This document shows positions 8,360 to 15,534 of a stretch of 23,382 nt of DNA, piece by piece. Each line of letters starts with the position of its first letter. The stretch's first letter is position 1. A model generated the notes under the pieces. The model worked only from the letters and a program-made list of their open reading frames with translations, ran no database searches and was not told where the DNA came from. This DNA is from Deltaproteobacteria bacterium (GTDB taxonomy: Bacteria > Desulfobacterota > Desulfobacteria > Desulfobacterales > C00003060). The stretch lies in contig JAFDFO010000008.1 of NCBI GenBank assembly GCA_019309815.1, positions 1 through 23,382 of the forward strand, given 5' to 3'. The position numbers were made by a program, and so were the translations under genes.

Positions 8360-9136
8360 ATGAGCAAAATATCAGCATACATTATTGCATATAATGAAGC
8401 AGCTAAGATCCGAGCTGCAATTGAAAGCATTAGCTGGGCTGATGAAGTGCTTGTTGTGGATTCTCACAGCACAGACGGAACTACCGAAATCGCTCAGTCC
8501 ATGGGGGCGAGGATTATACAGGTTCCATTTATCGGTTTTGGTGACCTGAGAAATCAGGCTATTGCTGCCTGTGCCTATGACTGGGTTTTCAGTTTAGATG
8601 CCGACGAACGCTGCACCGATGAGGTTCGCGATGAAGTTCTGAACATTATCCAATCGGATAACTCGTCTGATGTATATTACATTCCCAGAAAGAACTTCTT
8701 CATGGGAAGGTGGATTAAACATTCTGGATACTATCCGGATTATCGTCAACCGCAACTCTTTCGCAACGGAACGCTTAAGTACAAGCTTGATCCGGTTCAT
8801 GAAGGTTTTGAGCTGCAAACATCAACACCGCCCGGTTATCTCAAGAACCCGATTTGGCAGGTGCCGTTTAGGAATCTTGAGGAGATCCTTCACAAAGCAA
8901 ACCGCTATTCGTCTCTCGGGGCAGCTAAGCTAGAAGCTGAAGGGAAACCCTCCGGTATGACCACAGCGTTGTTCCACGGCCTGTGGGCGTTTGTTCAGCA
9001 TTTCTTCGTAAAAAGAGGATTTCTGGATGGTTGGGCCGGTTTTGTGATAGCGCTAGGTAATTTTGAAGGAACATTCTACAAGTACGCAAAGCTCCACGAA
9101 AAAATTGCCAACTGGGAGCCGCCGAATCCTGGGTAG
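8360..9136 (+). CDS. WaaE/KdtX-like core glycosyltransferase (GT2)
   Basis: GT-A-fold glycosyltransferase of 258 residues resembling the WaaE/KdtX/LgtF group, which adds a beta-linked glucose to heptose I of the inner core in several Gram-negatives. The pattern is characteristic: ISAYIIAYNEAAKI at 4-17, DSHSTDGT at 34-41, GFGDLRNQA at 59-67, SLDADER with a DXD at 80-82, then RKNFFMGRWIKHSGYYPDYRQPQLFR and DPVHEGF. The hydrophobic stretch near residues 205-230 is common in this group and may anchor it. No heptosyltransferase is in the window, so the acceptor is unproven. It is the last gene of the rightward operon; a hairpin with a T tract begins at its stop codon, and the next gene converges 28 bases away. 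Confidence 0.83.
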   Translation: MSKISAYIIAYNEAAKIRAAIESISWADEVLVVDSHSTDGTTEIAQSMGARIIQVPFIGFGDLRNQAIAACAYDWVFSLDADERCTDEVRDEVLNIIQSDNSSDVYYIPRKNFFMGRWIKHSGYYPDYRQPQLFRNGTLKYKLDPVHEGFELQTSTPPGYLKNPIWQVPFRNLEEILHKANRYSSLGAAKLEAEGKPSGMTTALFHGLWAFVQHFFVKRGFLDGWAGFVIALGNFEGTFYKYAKLHEKIANWEPPNPG

Positions 9137-9157
9137 CTGCAAAGGTGGCAGTTTTTC
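9135..9157 (+). terminator. Probable weak rho-independent terminator of the rightward operon
   Basis: AGCTGC (9135-9140) pairs with GCAGTT (9148-9153) around a 7-base loop, including one G-T wobble, and runs into a T tract to 9156. It overlaps the stop codon of the last rightward gene. The stem is short, so efficiency would be modest; position at the convergence of two operons supports the call. Confidence 0.42.
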
Positions 9158-9164
9158 TTCCAGA

Positions 9165-9812
9165 TCAAGTCTTATCTCGCCTCGAATCAGAGTCAACTGT
9201 CCCGTTTGCAGACGATACTTTCTTCTTCTCAATAAATCGACCTGCAGCCTTGATTAGCAACACTGATAGAATTCCGCAAAGTGTTCCTACAGCCGCCCCA
9301 AAAATAACATCTGTGGGGTAATGAACGCCCAGATACACCCTGGAATAAGCAACCAAGAAAGCTACCATGTAGAAAAGGGCCCACCACCGCCGATAATAGT
9401 AGGTTAGCAGCAAGGCGGCTGCGAACATGTTGGTGGCGTGAGAAGAAGGAAGTGATCGGGATCTGCCAAAGACAGGTTCTTCGAGTTCTGGAGTGACAAT
9501 CCAATCCCCCTGGTAACCGTGAAGACGGACGTGTGACAACGTATCGTACGGCCTGGGACGGTCAAAGAAAGGCTTAAGGACATCGGAACTCACGTACTCC
9601 GAAAAGGCAATAAGCAAGACTATCCCGACTGCCAGCGAGCGAGCCCTGAAACCTTTTCGCGTAATGAGAAACAGCCAGGCAGCCGCCAGCGGAATATAGA
9701 AATACTTGATGTTGGATAATATCGGCATCAAGTAGTCAAATAGACTGTTTTGACCTGATTTGTTTATTAAGTAGAAGAGCTGTATGTCGAAGCTTTTTAT
9801 GAATTGCCACAT
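9165..9812 (-). CDS. PAP2-superfamily membrane phosphatase (PSSH variant)
   Basis: Second integral-membrane lipid phosphatase, 215 residues, only distantly similar to the one at 3508-4134. Signature blocks are K80-X6-RP (KPFFDRPRP), PSSH at 122-125 in place of the usual PSGH, and S157-R158-X5-H164-X3-D168 (SRVYLGVHYPTD). Catalytic histidines H125 and H164 are kept. Five hydrophobic segments are visible plus a charged C-terminal tail. Plausible substrates are undecaprenyl pyrophosphate or lipid A phosphates; the family call is firm, the substrate open. ATG 9812 has AAGG eight bases upstream. It is the last gene of the minus cluster, separated from the GT39 gene by a 145-bp repeat element that sits 40 bases before its start. 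Confidence 0.86.
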   Translation of the reverse strand: MWQFIKSFDIQLFYLINKSGQNSLFDYLMPILSNIKYFYIPLAAAWLFLITRKGFRARSLAVGIVLLIAFSEYVSSDVLKPFFDRPRPYDTLSHVRLHGYQGDWIVTPELEEPVFGRSRSLPSSHATNMFAAALLLTYYYRRWWALFYMVAFLVAYSRVYLGVHYPTDVIFGAAVGTLCGILSVLLIKAAGRFIEKKKVSSANGTVDSDSRRDKT

Positions 9813-9852
9813 ACCAGCAACCTTTAAGAAAGAATTCCTTCCCCTGTCAAAC

Positions 9853-9997
9853 TAGAACCAACCTCAAAAACAATCTAAGTGCCCATGGCTGCGTTGCAAA
9901 GCGGTTCAAAGTGCTCACATACTACCGTGTATGCTCCGCTTTTTCACCGCTTCGCGCCTTGCCCTGAACCCTAACCTTGCTTTTGAGATAGGTTCTA
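9853..9997. mobile_element. MITE-like 145-bp element with terminal inverted repeats
   Basis: The left end (9853-9873) and right end (9977-9997) are inverted copies of each other over 21 bases with 18 matches; consensus begins TAGAACCWAYCTCAAAARC. Both ends start with TA, as would a TA target duplication (IS630/Tc1-like); that assignment is inference. The interior is an imperfect palindrome: AAGCGGT (9899-9905) pairs with ACCGCTT (9946-9952) and similarity extends on both sides. It has no open frame, so it would be non-autonomous. The TAG at the right end is the stop codon of the GT39 gene. Related ends occur at about 13318-13508 and 17473-17660. Confidence 0.65.
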
Positions 9998-11494
9998 AGA
10001 CCACCCTCCCCGATATCCTTGTCCCAGAACGATATAGAAGCTGAATTCCTTGATGATCTCACCGCGATATCGAGGCTGATGCCTCCCCGCAAGTGTGAGA
10101 CTCTCGAAATGAGGTTCATATTTCCCGAGCATCCACTCATCCATGGTCGGCACGAGGATCAGGGCATTTTTGCCCATGAGGTAACTCGTATCCCCAAGGA
10201 AAATGTAACGTTCCGGGTGGTTGAAGTTGATACCGATGTCTATCTTCTTGCTGTAAAACACGGCTTCAGCCAGAGCCGTCCCCCGTTCTGCTGCAAGGAA
10301 ATAGCCGTCTCCGTGAGGGTGTTTTTCGACCAGAGAATCGATTTGTTCACCTAAGTCCCGCCATCCGTGAACTTGATTCGTTACGTCTCTGTTAGGTGGC
10401 AGAGGAATAACCGGCCTAATAAGATGTACATACACCACGGCGTTTATTGCAACACCCAACCCCAGTGCAGCATAGACCAGACGTCTCGATGACTTTTTCC
10501 GGTTTTCCGAAGTCCGGCAATAGACAGCCCACATCAGCAGCAAGCCTGCAACATAGGCCGGCGCTGGCCAATTTGCCTCAGCCCGGTCGCCTACTACGGT
10601 GGAAGCAGCAAAGAACAACAAGACAGGCCAAGAGAACAGTATCAGGTACATATACCCGGGAATCCGTTCCCTAACAGCCAGGGAAAAACCCTTTATACTG
10701 TAAAATATGAAAGCCGCGAAGATTCCCGGCGTGATGATTAGGGCCTGCCCGCCGATGTATTCCAGGAGTTTGGCGCCCACACGTTGACGGTCTGGAGAAA
10801 ACCCGTGCTTAGACTGATAGACAAATGATACCCATTCATGTTGCCAATTCCAAAAAATGACCGGGGAGAAGATAATGGCTCCGATCAACAAGGCCAAGTA
10901 GGGTTCTTTGCGAGCCAGCCAATGACGCTCGGACGGCGAAATGAGAAGATAGGCGAATTGGCAGGGAACCAACAGAACGGCGGTGTACTTGCTCAAGAGA
11001 CCCAATCCCAGGGCCACTCCCCACAGATACCACCAGAAAGCTTTTTTTTCTGTGATAATCTGAACACCAAAATAAAGGGCCGCTGTCCAAAAAAGGAGCA
11101 TTGGTGTGTCTGGTGTCTGGATGATGGAGCCTGTCGAAAAAAGGAGGGTGATATTGGCTATCGCCAGAACTTCCCATGGAAACCGAGCATTTTCAGGAAC
11201 GAGCTTTTTTCCTGTGAGATACACCAGGACAAGGCAAACGATAGAACAAAAAAAGCCGCCGAGACGTACAAAGAATTCGCTGTCTGTTCCGAGCGCTGTA
11301 AAAATGGCCATTATGTAGGCCGTCATCGGGGGGTGATCAAAATAGCTCCAATCCAGGTTTGTCGACCAGTACCAATAGTAGGCTTCGTCAGGAAGCAACT
11401 GCAGGTAGGAAGCATAGAAGAGGCGAACCGCATACAGAAACATCAAAAACGGTAAGACCCAGCAGCCCGGTTTGTCTAGGATCTTGAGAGGCAT
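9995..11494 (-). CDS. GT39-family membrane glycosyltransferase (PMT_2 type)
   Basis: Polytopic membrane glycosyltransferase of 499 residues using a polyprenyl-phosphate sugar donor. Conserved first-loop motifs are LPDEAYYWYWSTNLDWSYFDHPPMTAY (split: PDEAYYWYW near residue 35, YFDHPP near 51), with the acidic pair expected at the active site, and IQTPDTPMLLFW near 121. About ten hydrophobic segments precede a soluble C-terminal region starting near residue 350. It differs from the ArnT-like protein at 1827-3521 (no KPPLSYW, different spacing), so the two are not a recent duplication. Acceptor unknown: lipid A, a glycan or a protein are possible. It starts 27 bases after msbA, suggesting co-transcription. 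Its stop codon TAG is the first codon of a terminal inverted repeat, so the last few residues may have been altered by that insertion. Confidence 0.85.
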   Translation of the reverse strand: MPLKILDKPGCWVLPFLMFLYAVRLFYASYLQLLPDEAYYWYWSTNLDWSYFDHPPMTAYIMAIFTALGTDSEFFVRLGGFFCSIVCLVLVYLTGKKLVPENARFPWEVLAIANITLLFSTGSIIQTPDTPMLLFWTAALYFGVQIITEKKAFWWYLWGVALGLGLLSKYTAVLLVPCQFAYLLISPSERHWLARKEPYLALLIGAIIFSPVIFWNWQHEWVSFVYQSKHGFSPDRQRVGAKLLEYIGGQALIITPGIFAAFIFYSIKGFSLAVRERIPGYMYLILFSWPVLLFFAASTVVGDRAEANWPAPAYVAGLLLMWAVYCRTSENRKKSSRRLVYAALGLGVAINAVVYVHLIRPVIPLPPNRDVTNQVHGWRDLGEQIDSLVEKHPHGDGYFLAAERGTALAEAVFYSKKIDIGINFNHPERYIFLGDTSYLMGKNALILVPTMDEWMLGKYEPHFESLTLAGRHQPRYRGEIIKEFSFYIVLGQGYRGGWS

Positions 11495-11521
11495 TGGCGT
11501 GAACTTGACATCTGCGTTACG

Positions 11522-13309
11522 TCAGGAGAGGGGCTCTGTAAGGCCCTTATCCTCAAACTGCATCGTGTACAACTTGTGATACTCGCCGTTCAGGGCAAGA
11601 AGGTCTTCGTGTCTGCCCTCCTCAACGATCCTGCCATTCACAACTACGACGATTCTGTCAGCATTCCGAATAGTCGAAAGTCTATGAGCAATCACCAAGG
11701 TCGTCCGACCTTTCATCAGGTTGTCAAGGGCCTCCTGAACCGCCAACTCTGACTCGCTGTCCAAGGAGGAGGTTGCCTCATCTAGAATCAGGATAGGAGC
11801 ATTTTTCAAAAGCGCCCGAGCAATGCATATGCGCTGCCTTTCGCCTCCCGACAATCGAACGCCCCGCTCTCCCACGACAGTCTCAAACTTGTCAGGAAAG
11901 GCCTGGACGAAATCATAGGCGTGTGCGGCCTTGGCAGCTGCAACGATATCCAGTTTTGAGGCTTCGAGATTCCCGTAGGCAATATTGTTGCGAATCGTAT
12001 CGTTGAAAAGGATGGGGTCCTGCGTAACGATTCCGATCTGATTACGAACTGATTTGATTGTCACATCTCGGACATCTTGTCCGTCCACAAGGACTGCCCC
12101 ATCGGTGACATCGTAGAATCTGGGAATCAGGTTTGCCAGCGTTGTCTTGCCACCACCACTCATGCCCACCAAGGCAACGATTTCGCCGCCCTTGATATCA
12201 AGCTCAACCTCTTTTATGACCATCTGCTCCTGATACTTGAAAGAAATACGGCGAAATACGACCGAGTGAAGCCCCGGCTTCAGGTCAAGAGCACCCTCAC
12301 GCTCGACAACGTCTGACTTGGTATCCAGGATATCATAGACTCGAACTGCTGCAGCCAACCCTTCCTGGATGATATTGTTCAATCTACTGATTTTCTTGAT
12401 CGGATCATACAGCATGATGAGGGCAGCCATAAATGAAAAGAAGGTCCCCGGTGTTGAGGTCCCGGCGATCACCTGGTATCCGCCGTACCAAATGATAAGC
12501 GTGATTCCAATGCCGCCTAACAGCTCCATCACGGGTGAGGACAACGATTTGACCAATGCCGCCTTCATTTCGTATTCGAACAACCGGGTGGTTCTTCTAA
12601 AGAAACGTCTGTTTTCGTACGACTCCATCCCAAAGGCTTTTACGATTCTGTTGCCTGTGAAAGTCTCGTGTAGGAGGGAGCTCATGTCGGCCATTGCTTC
12701 CTGACACCCGCTGCTGAACTTACGTATTCGCCTGCCAAAATTCACAATCGGGACCACCGCCACGGGCAAAACTGCAACTGCAATCAGGGCCAGCTTCCAG
12801 TCTCGATAGAAAATCACGAAAAGCAAGCCTATGATTGTGAAGCAGTCTTTCAGCACTCCTGTGACCGCCTCAGATACCATCCCCTTGACCCTTTCGATGT
12901 CGCTGATAATCCGTGCCATGAGCGTCCCGGTATCATGTCTTTGGAAAAAGGACAGGGACAGCTTTTGCATGTGGCTGTACAGGTCGTTACGCAACCGTCT
13001 GATAATGCCTTGGCCAACATGATTCATGAGATAACCTTGGCCAAAATAGCACACCCCTCTCGACAAGTAGAGAAAGAGAATCCCCCAGGGGAGGAGCTTC
13101 AACATCTCCATGTCTTTCTTGAAAAAGATTTCGTCGAGCACAGGCTTTATGACAAACGCTGTTGCAGCAGTCAGCACAGCAACTGCGATCATGCACAACA
13201 TGGCGATGAGCAAACGCAGCCACTCTTCTCCCACCAGCCTCAGAATCCGCCGGGATATCTCTATCACGTCTGTTTCGCTCTTTTCCTTCACAGTCATTAC
13301 CCTGACCAT
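11522..13309 (-). CDS. msbA: Lipid A export ATP-binding/permease protein MsbA
   Basis: Homodimeric type IV ABC exporter that flips core-lipid A across the inner membrane. The 595 residues contain a six-helix transmembrane domain (about 30-325) and a nucleotide-binding domain (about 345-585). Motifs: Walker A GMSGGGKTT (382-390), Q-loop VTQDP (428-432), signature LSGGERQR (486-493), Walker B ILILDE (506-511) and switch histidine H542 in IAHRLS. Other lipid-linked-oligosaccharide exporters share this layout; position downstream of lpxB and the DUF374 gene supports MsbA. ATG 13309 is directly preceded by AGAAGG with no spacer, so ATG 13297 (residue 5) may be the real start. A repeat element occupies the 196 bases upstream of the gene. 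Confidence 0.9.
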   Translation of the reverse strand: MVRVMTVKEKSETDVIEISRRILRLVGEEWLRLLIAMLCMIAVAVLTAATAFVIKPVLDEIFFKKDMEMLKLLPWGILFLYLSRGVCYFGQGYLMNHVGQGIIRRLRNDLYSHMQKLSLSFFQRHDTGTLMARIISDIERVKGMVSEAVTGVLKDCFTIIGLLFVIFYRDWKLALIAVAVLPVAVVPIVNFGRRIRKFSSGCQEAMADMSSLLHETFTGNRIVKAFGMESYENRRFFRRTTRLFEYEMKAALVKSLSSPVMELLGGIGITLIIWYGGYQVIAGTSTPGTFFSFMAALIMLYDPIKKISRLNNIIQEGLAAAVRVYDILDTKSDVVEREGALDLKPGLHSVVFRRISFKYQEQMVIKEVELDIKGGEIVALVGMSGGGKTTLANLIPRFYDVTDGAVLVDGQDVRDVTIKSVRNQIGIVTQDPILFNDTIRNNIAYGNLEASKLDIVAAAKAAHAYDFVQAFPDKFETVVGERGVRLSGGERQRICIARALLKNAPILILDEATSSLDSESELAVQEALDNLMKGRTTLVIAHRLSTIRNADRIVVVVNGRIVEEGRHEDLLALNGEYHKLYTMQFEDKGLTEPLS

Positions 13310-13317
13310 CCTTCTGG

Positions 13318-13508
13318 GGAACCACCATCTCCGCGTTGAGTCATTACGACGGCTGAACTGGAGTATTGGAGTGTTGGTTACGAAAAAAGCAGTTGTTCTT
13401 TCGTTCTTTTCCAGTACTCCATTACTCCATCACTCCATTACTCCCGCTCTTTGAGGCTTGCCGACTGGACTACCAAGCCTTAAATGTGTTTTTGAGATAC
13501 AGCTTCTA
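13318..13508. repeat. Palindromic repeat element A built from 8-bp tandem units
   Basis: Left arm: two octamers TGGAGTAT, TGGAGTGT plus TGG (13359-13377). Right arm: four octamers of form ATTACTCC (13413-13444). The arms pair with 16 of 19 matches around a 33-base loop. A stretch of 25 bases in the right arm (13421-13445) is identical to 17579-17603 in element B. After the right arm comes CAAGCCTT-N7-TTTTTGAGAT (13474-13498), also in element B, and an end matching the terminal repeat of the 9853-9997 element. The left end (GGAACCACCATCTC, 13318-13331) is only weakly similar. The right end supplies the TAG stop of the DUF374 gene. Confidence 0.6.
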
Positions 13509-14186
13509 GTTTATGTTGTGACCATAGTAGCCATCCACAGCTTTTGTAATTCGATTGAGTTCATTTTCGAGTTTCACACGATAAAGCTCTCTTGACCGCG
13601 AATCGAGTTCAGACGGCACTGAAATTGGTGCCCCGTAGATAACGCGGCCCTCGTTGAACGGATAAGGCAAAATGAACCGATCCCAGCTGGGAAATACTTT
13701 CATCCTTCTTGCACTGCAGCTGATCGGAACGATGGGATACCCGGTCTTTTGAGCTAGCGCGATAATACCGGGCTGGACCTTGAACCGCGGGCCTCTGGGG
13801 CCGTCAGGAACGATTGCCGCGGGACAATTCTTCTCTTTGACAGCTTTGATCATCCGGGAAAGAGCCCGAACACCGGAGCGAGAGGTGGACCCGCGGACTG
13901 GGTTGTGGCCTTGGCGCTCCAGTACCTGCGCCATCATCTCCCCATCATTGGATCTGCTCACAAGAATTGCCGCACCTTGTCCCTCGTAGGCATAGCTGAC
14001 CATCAGCATCCTCGAATGCCAGAAGGCAAAAACACACCTCCCTGACTCCATCTCCTGTCGAGCCTTCTCAAGATCAATGGATTCAATCCGCACCGTACTG
14101 AATATGAGATCGATGACAAACTTGCCAAACAAACCGAACAATGGCCACTGGAAATCCAGCATCTTCTTTTTTAGTGACGCCTTCAT
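13506..14186 (-). CDS. DUF374 lysophospholipid-acyltransferase-like protein (LpxJ-type lipid A acyltransferase candidate)
   Basis: DUF374 protein of 226 residues. This family includes LpxJ, shown in Epsilonproteobacteria to be a late lipid A acyltransferase that need not act after Kdo addition. Visible hallmarks are FAFWHSRMLM with H57, SRSNDGE (78-83) and PDGPRGPRFKVQPG (127-140), plus an N-terminal hydrophobic segment near 15-32. It sits between lpxB and msbA, the expected step for acyl addition before export. Homology to LpxJ is family-level; substrate is unverified, and other DUF374 proteins remain uncharacterised. ATG 14186 is followed by a lysine-rich N-terminus. Stop TAG coincides with the end of repeat element A. 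A 90-base spacer separates it from lpxB. Confidence 0.83.
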   Translation of the reverse strand: MKASLKKKMLDFQWPLFGLFGKFVIDLIFSTVRIESIDLEKARQEMESGRCVFAFWHSRMLMVSYAYEGQGAAILVSRSNDGEMMAQVLERQGHNPVRGSTSRSGVRALSRMIKAVKEKNCPAAIVPDGPRGPRFKVQPGIIALAQKTGYPIVPISCSARRMKVFPSWDRFILPYPFNEGRVIYGAPISVPSELDSRSRELYRVKLENELNRITKAVDGYYGHNIN

Positions 14187-14276
14187 TAATCGCCTTGTAG
14201 TACAGTTGCCATTGGTCTCTCAGCGTTTCCAAACCGGCTGCATACGTGTCTGGACAGCAACCCGTGCAAAAGGCTT

Positions 14277-15386
14277 CTATGATAATATTCCCATAGCAAC
14301 CTCAGCAGCCCGTTTCGAGGCCCCGGGCAACCCCAACTTTTCTGCCACCCGACGGAGCTCGACTCGCACCTGGGCAAGTCCGTGCTCATCCTGTATCATT
14401 GCCAGAGCCTGGTCAGATATGTTTTCGGCTGACGCGTCGTGCTGAATCAACTCGGGCACGATCGACTTCTCGCCAACCAGGTTGACCAAACCGATATGCG
14501 TAACGTGAATCAGGCGCTTCGCAAACCAGTAACTTAGAGGTGACATTCTGTACACAATAATCATCGGCGTACCAGCTATTGCCGCCTCCAAAGTCACTGT
14601 TCCGGATGCTGTTATGACTAATGTGGCCTGATCAAGGACATCTCGGAGCCTGTTGGACACGACCAGGATGTCTGCCTTTCCCCCCTCGACGATACCCTCC
14701 ACAATATCCCTTCCTACCGAAGAGGCCACCGGTATTGCAAAACGGATCCCTTCGAGCCGCTGCGACAGAATCTCCGCCACCTCTACCATTGTGGGAAGCA
14801 TCCGTGTGACTTCTTGAGTGCGACTCCCCGCCAGAAGGCCCACAAGAACGCCATTGCCCCTCAGGTCCTCAGAGATTTTCACTGTTCCCGCGGGCGGCGT
14901 GCTGTCCAACAAAGGATGTCCCACAAACGTAACCGGAACATCCCACTTCTTGTAGAAGTCTACCTCAAATGGGAAAATCACGACCATGTGATCAACCAGT
15001 TTCTTGATCTTCTTCACACGACCGGCTCGCCAGGCCCATATCTGAGGACTTATGTAGTACATCACGGGGATGCCCAGTTTCTTGGCTACAGCTGCGACAA
15101 GCAGATTAAAGTCTGGAAAGTCGATCAAGATGAGCAGGGCGGGACGAATCTCTTTGAGGTCTTGCTTGGCCAGCCTGAAGGCCCTGAGAAGAGGTCTAAT
15201 CTTTGACAAGACCTCAGCAGCACCAACAACCGCTATATCGGAATTGTCAACCCGTACCTGAACGCCAGCGCGTCGAAGGGCATCACCACCTATACCGAAG
15301 AAATCGAGATCCGGGTCGAGCCTCCGCATGGCGTCCACTAAGTGGGCCCCGTGGAGGTCGCCGGAAGCTTCCCCGGCGATGATCAT
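14277..15386 (-). CDS. lpxB: Lipid-A-disaccharide synthase LpxB
   Basis: Peripheral inner-membrane GT19 enzyme joining lipid X and UDP-2,3-diacylglucosamine to form the beta-1,6 lipid A disaccharide. The chosen start at 15386 gives 369 residues opening with the hallmark MIIAGEASGDLHGAHLV; then FFGIGGDALRRAGV, VGAAEVLSKI, LILIDFPDFNLLVA, YYISPQIWAWRAGRVKKIKK, FVGHPLLD, GLLAGSRTQEV and ASGTVTLEAA, all characteristic. The C-terminus is complete. The frame stays open for 26 further codons to a TTG at 15464 with no ribosome binding site and no family-like sequence, so that extension is doubtful; the ATG start itself leaves an unusually short lead before the first beta strand. It follows the GnnA-like gene in the lpx cluster. 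Confidence 0.93.
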   Translation of the reverse strand: MIIAGEASGDLHGAHLVDAMRRLDPDLDFFGIGGDALRRAGVQVRVDNSDIAVVGAAEVLSKIRPLLRAFRLAKQDLKEIRPALLILIDFPDFNLLVAAVAKKLGIPVMYYISPQIWAWRAGRVKKIKKLVDHMVVIFPFEVDFYKKWDVPVTFVGHPLLDSTPPAGTVKISEDLRGNGVLVGLLAGSRTQEVTRMLPTMVEVAEILSQRLEGIRFAIPVASSVGRDIVEGIVEGGKADILVVSNRLRDVLDQATLVITASGTVTLEAAIAGTPMIIVYRMSPLSYWFAKRLIHVTHIGLVNLVGEKSIVPELIQHDASAENISDQALAMIQDEHGLAQVRVELRRVAEKLGLPGASKRAAEVAMGILS

Positions 15387-15492
15387 GACCCTGCGATTTC
15401 TATTTCCAGACGCCCGATTGATAGGCTGATCCTTCGACAAATCATAGAAACGCCAACGAGTCAAAATTCGGTTTCACGAGGATTTCGAAAAC

Positions 15493-15521
15493 GCACCAAT
15501 GGTATATTCCAACCATGGTGC
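15493..15521 (-). other. Intercistronic hairpin between the oxidoreductase gene and lpxB
   Basis: GCACCA (15493-15498) pairs with TGGTGC (15516-15521); inside, TGG pairs with CCA after a one-base bulge, leaving a 10-base loop. Read on the minus strand it is followed by GTTTTCG, too poor a T tract for a confident terminator. It may be an RNA-processing or attenuation hairpin within the operon. Confidence 0.35.
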
Positions 15522-15534
15522 CATGCAGTAAATC

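Noticed and set aside
9822..9850. Possible promoter for the second PAP2 gene: TTGACA (9850-9845, minus strand) with a 17-base spacer
   Set aside because: The -10 would be TTAAAG (3/6), and the implied start would lie downstream of the likely ribosome binding site, leaving an almost leaderless mRNA.
13359..13445. CRISPR array
   Set aside because: The 8-bp units are contiguous and inverted between arms, with no spacers and no cas genes.
14187..14276. Protein-like reading (LETLRDQWQLYYKAI) in the gap between lpxB and the DUF374 gene
   Set aside because: No start codon in a sensible place, runs out of frame into the DUF374 gene, and both neighbours already have complete ends; more likely chance or an old remnant.
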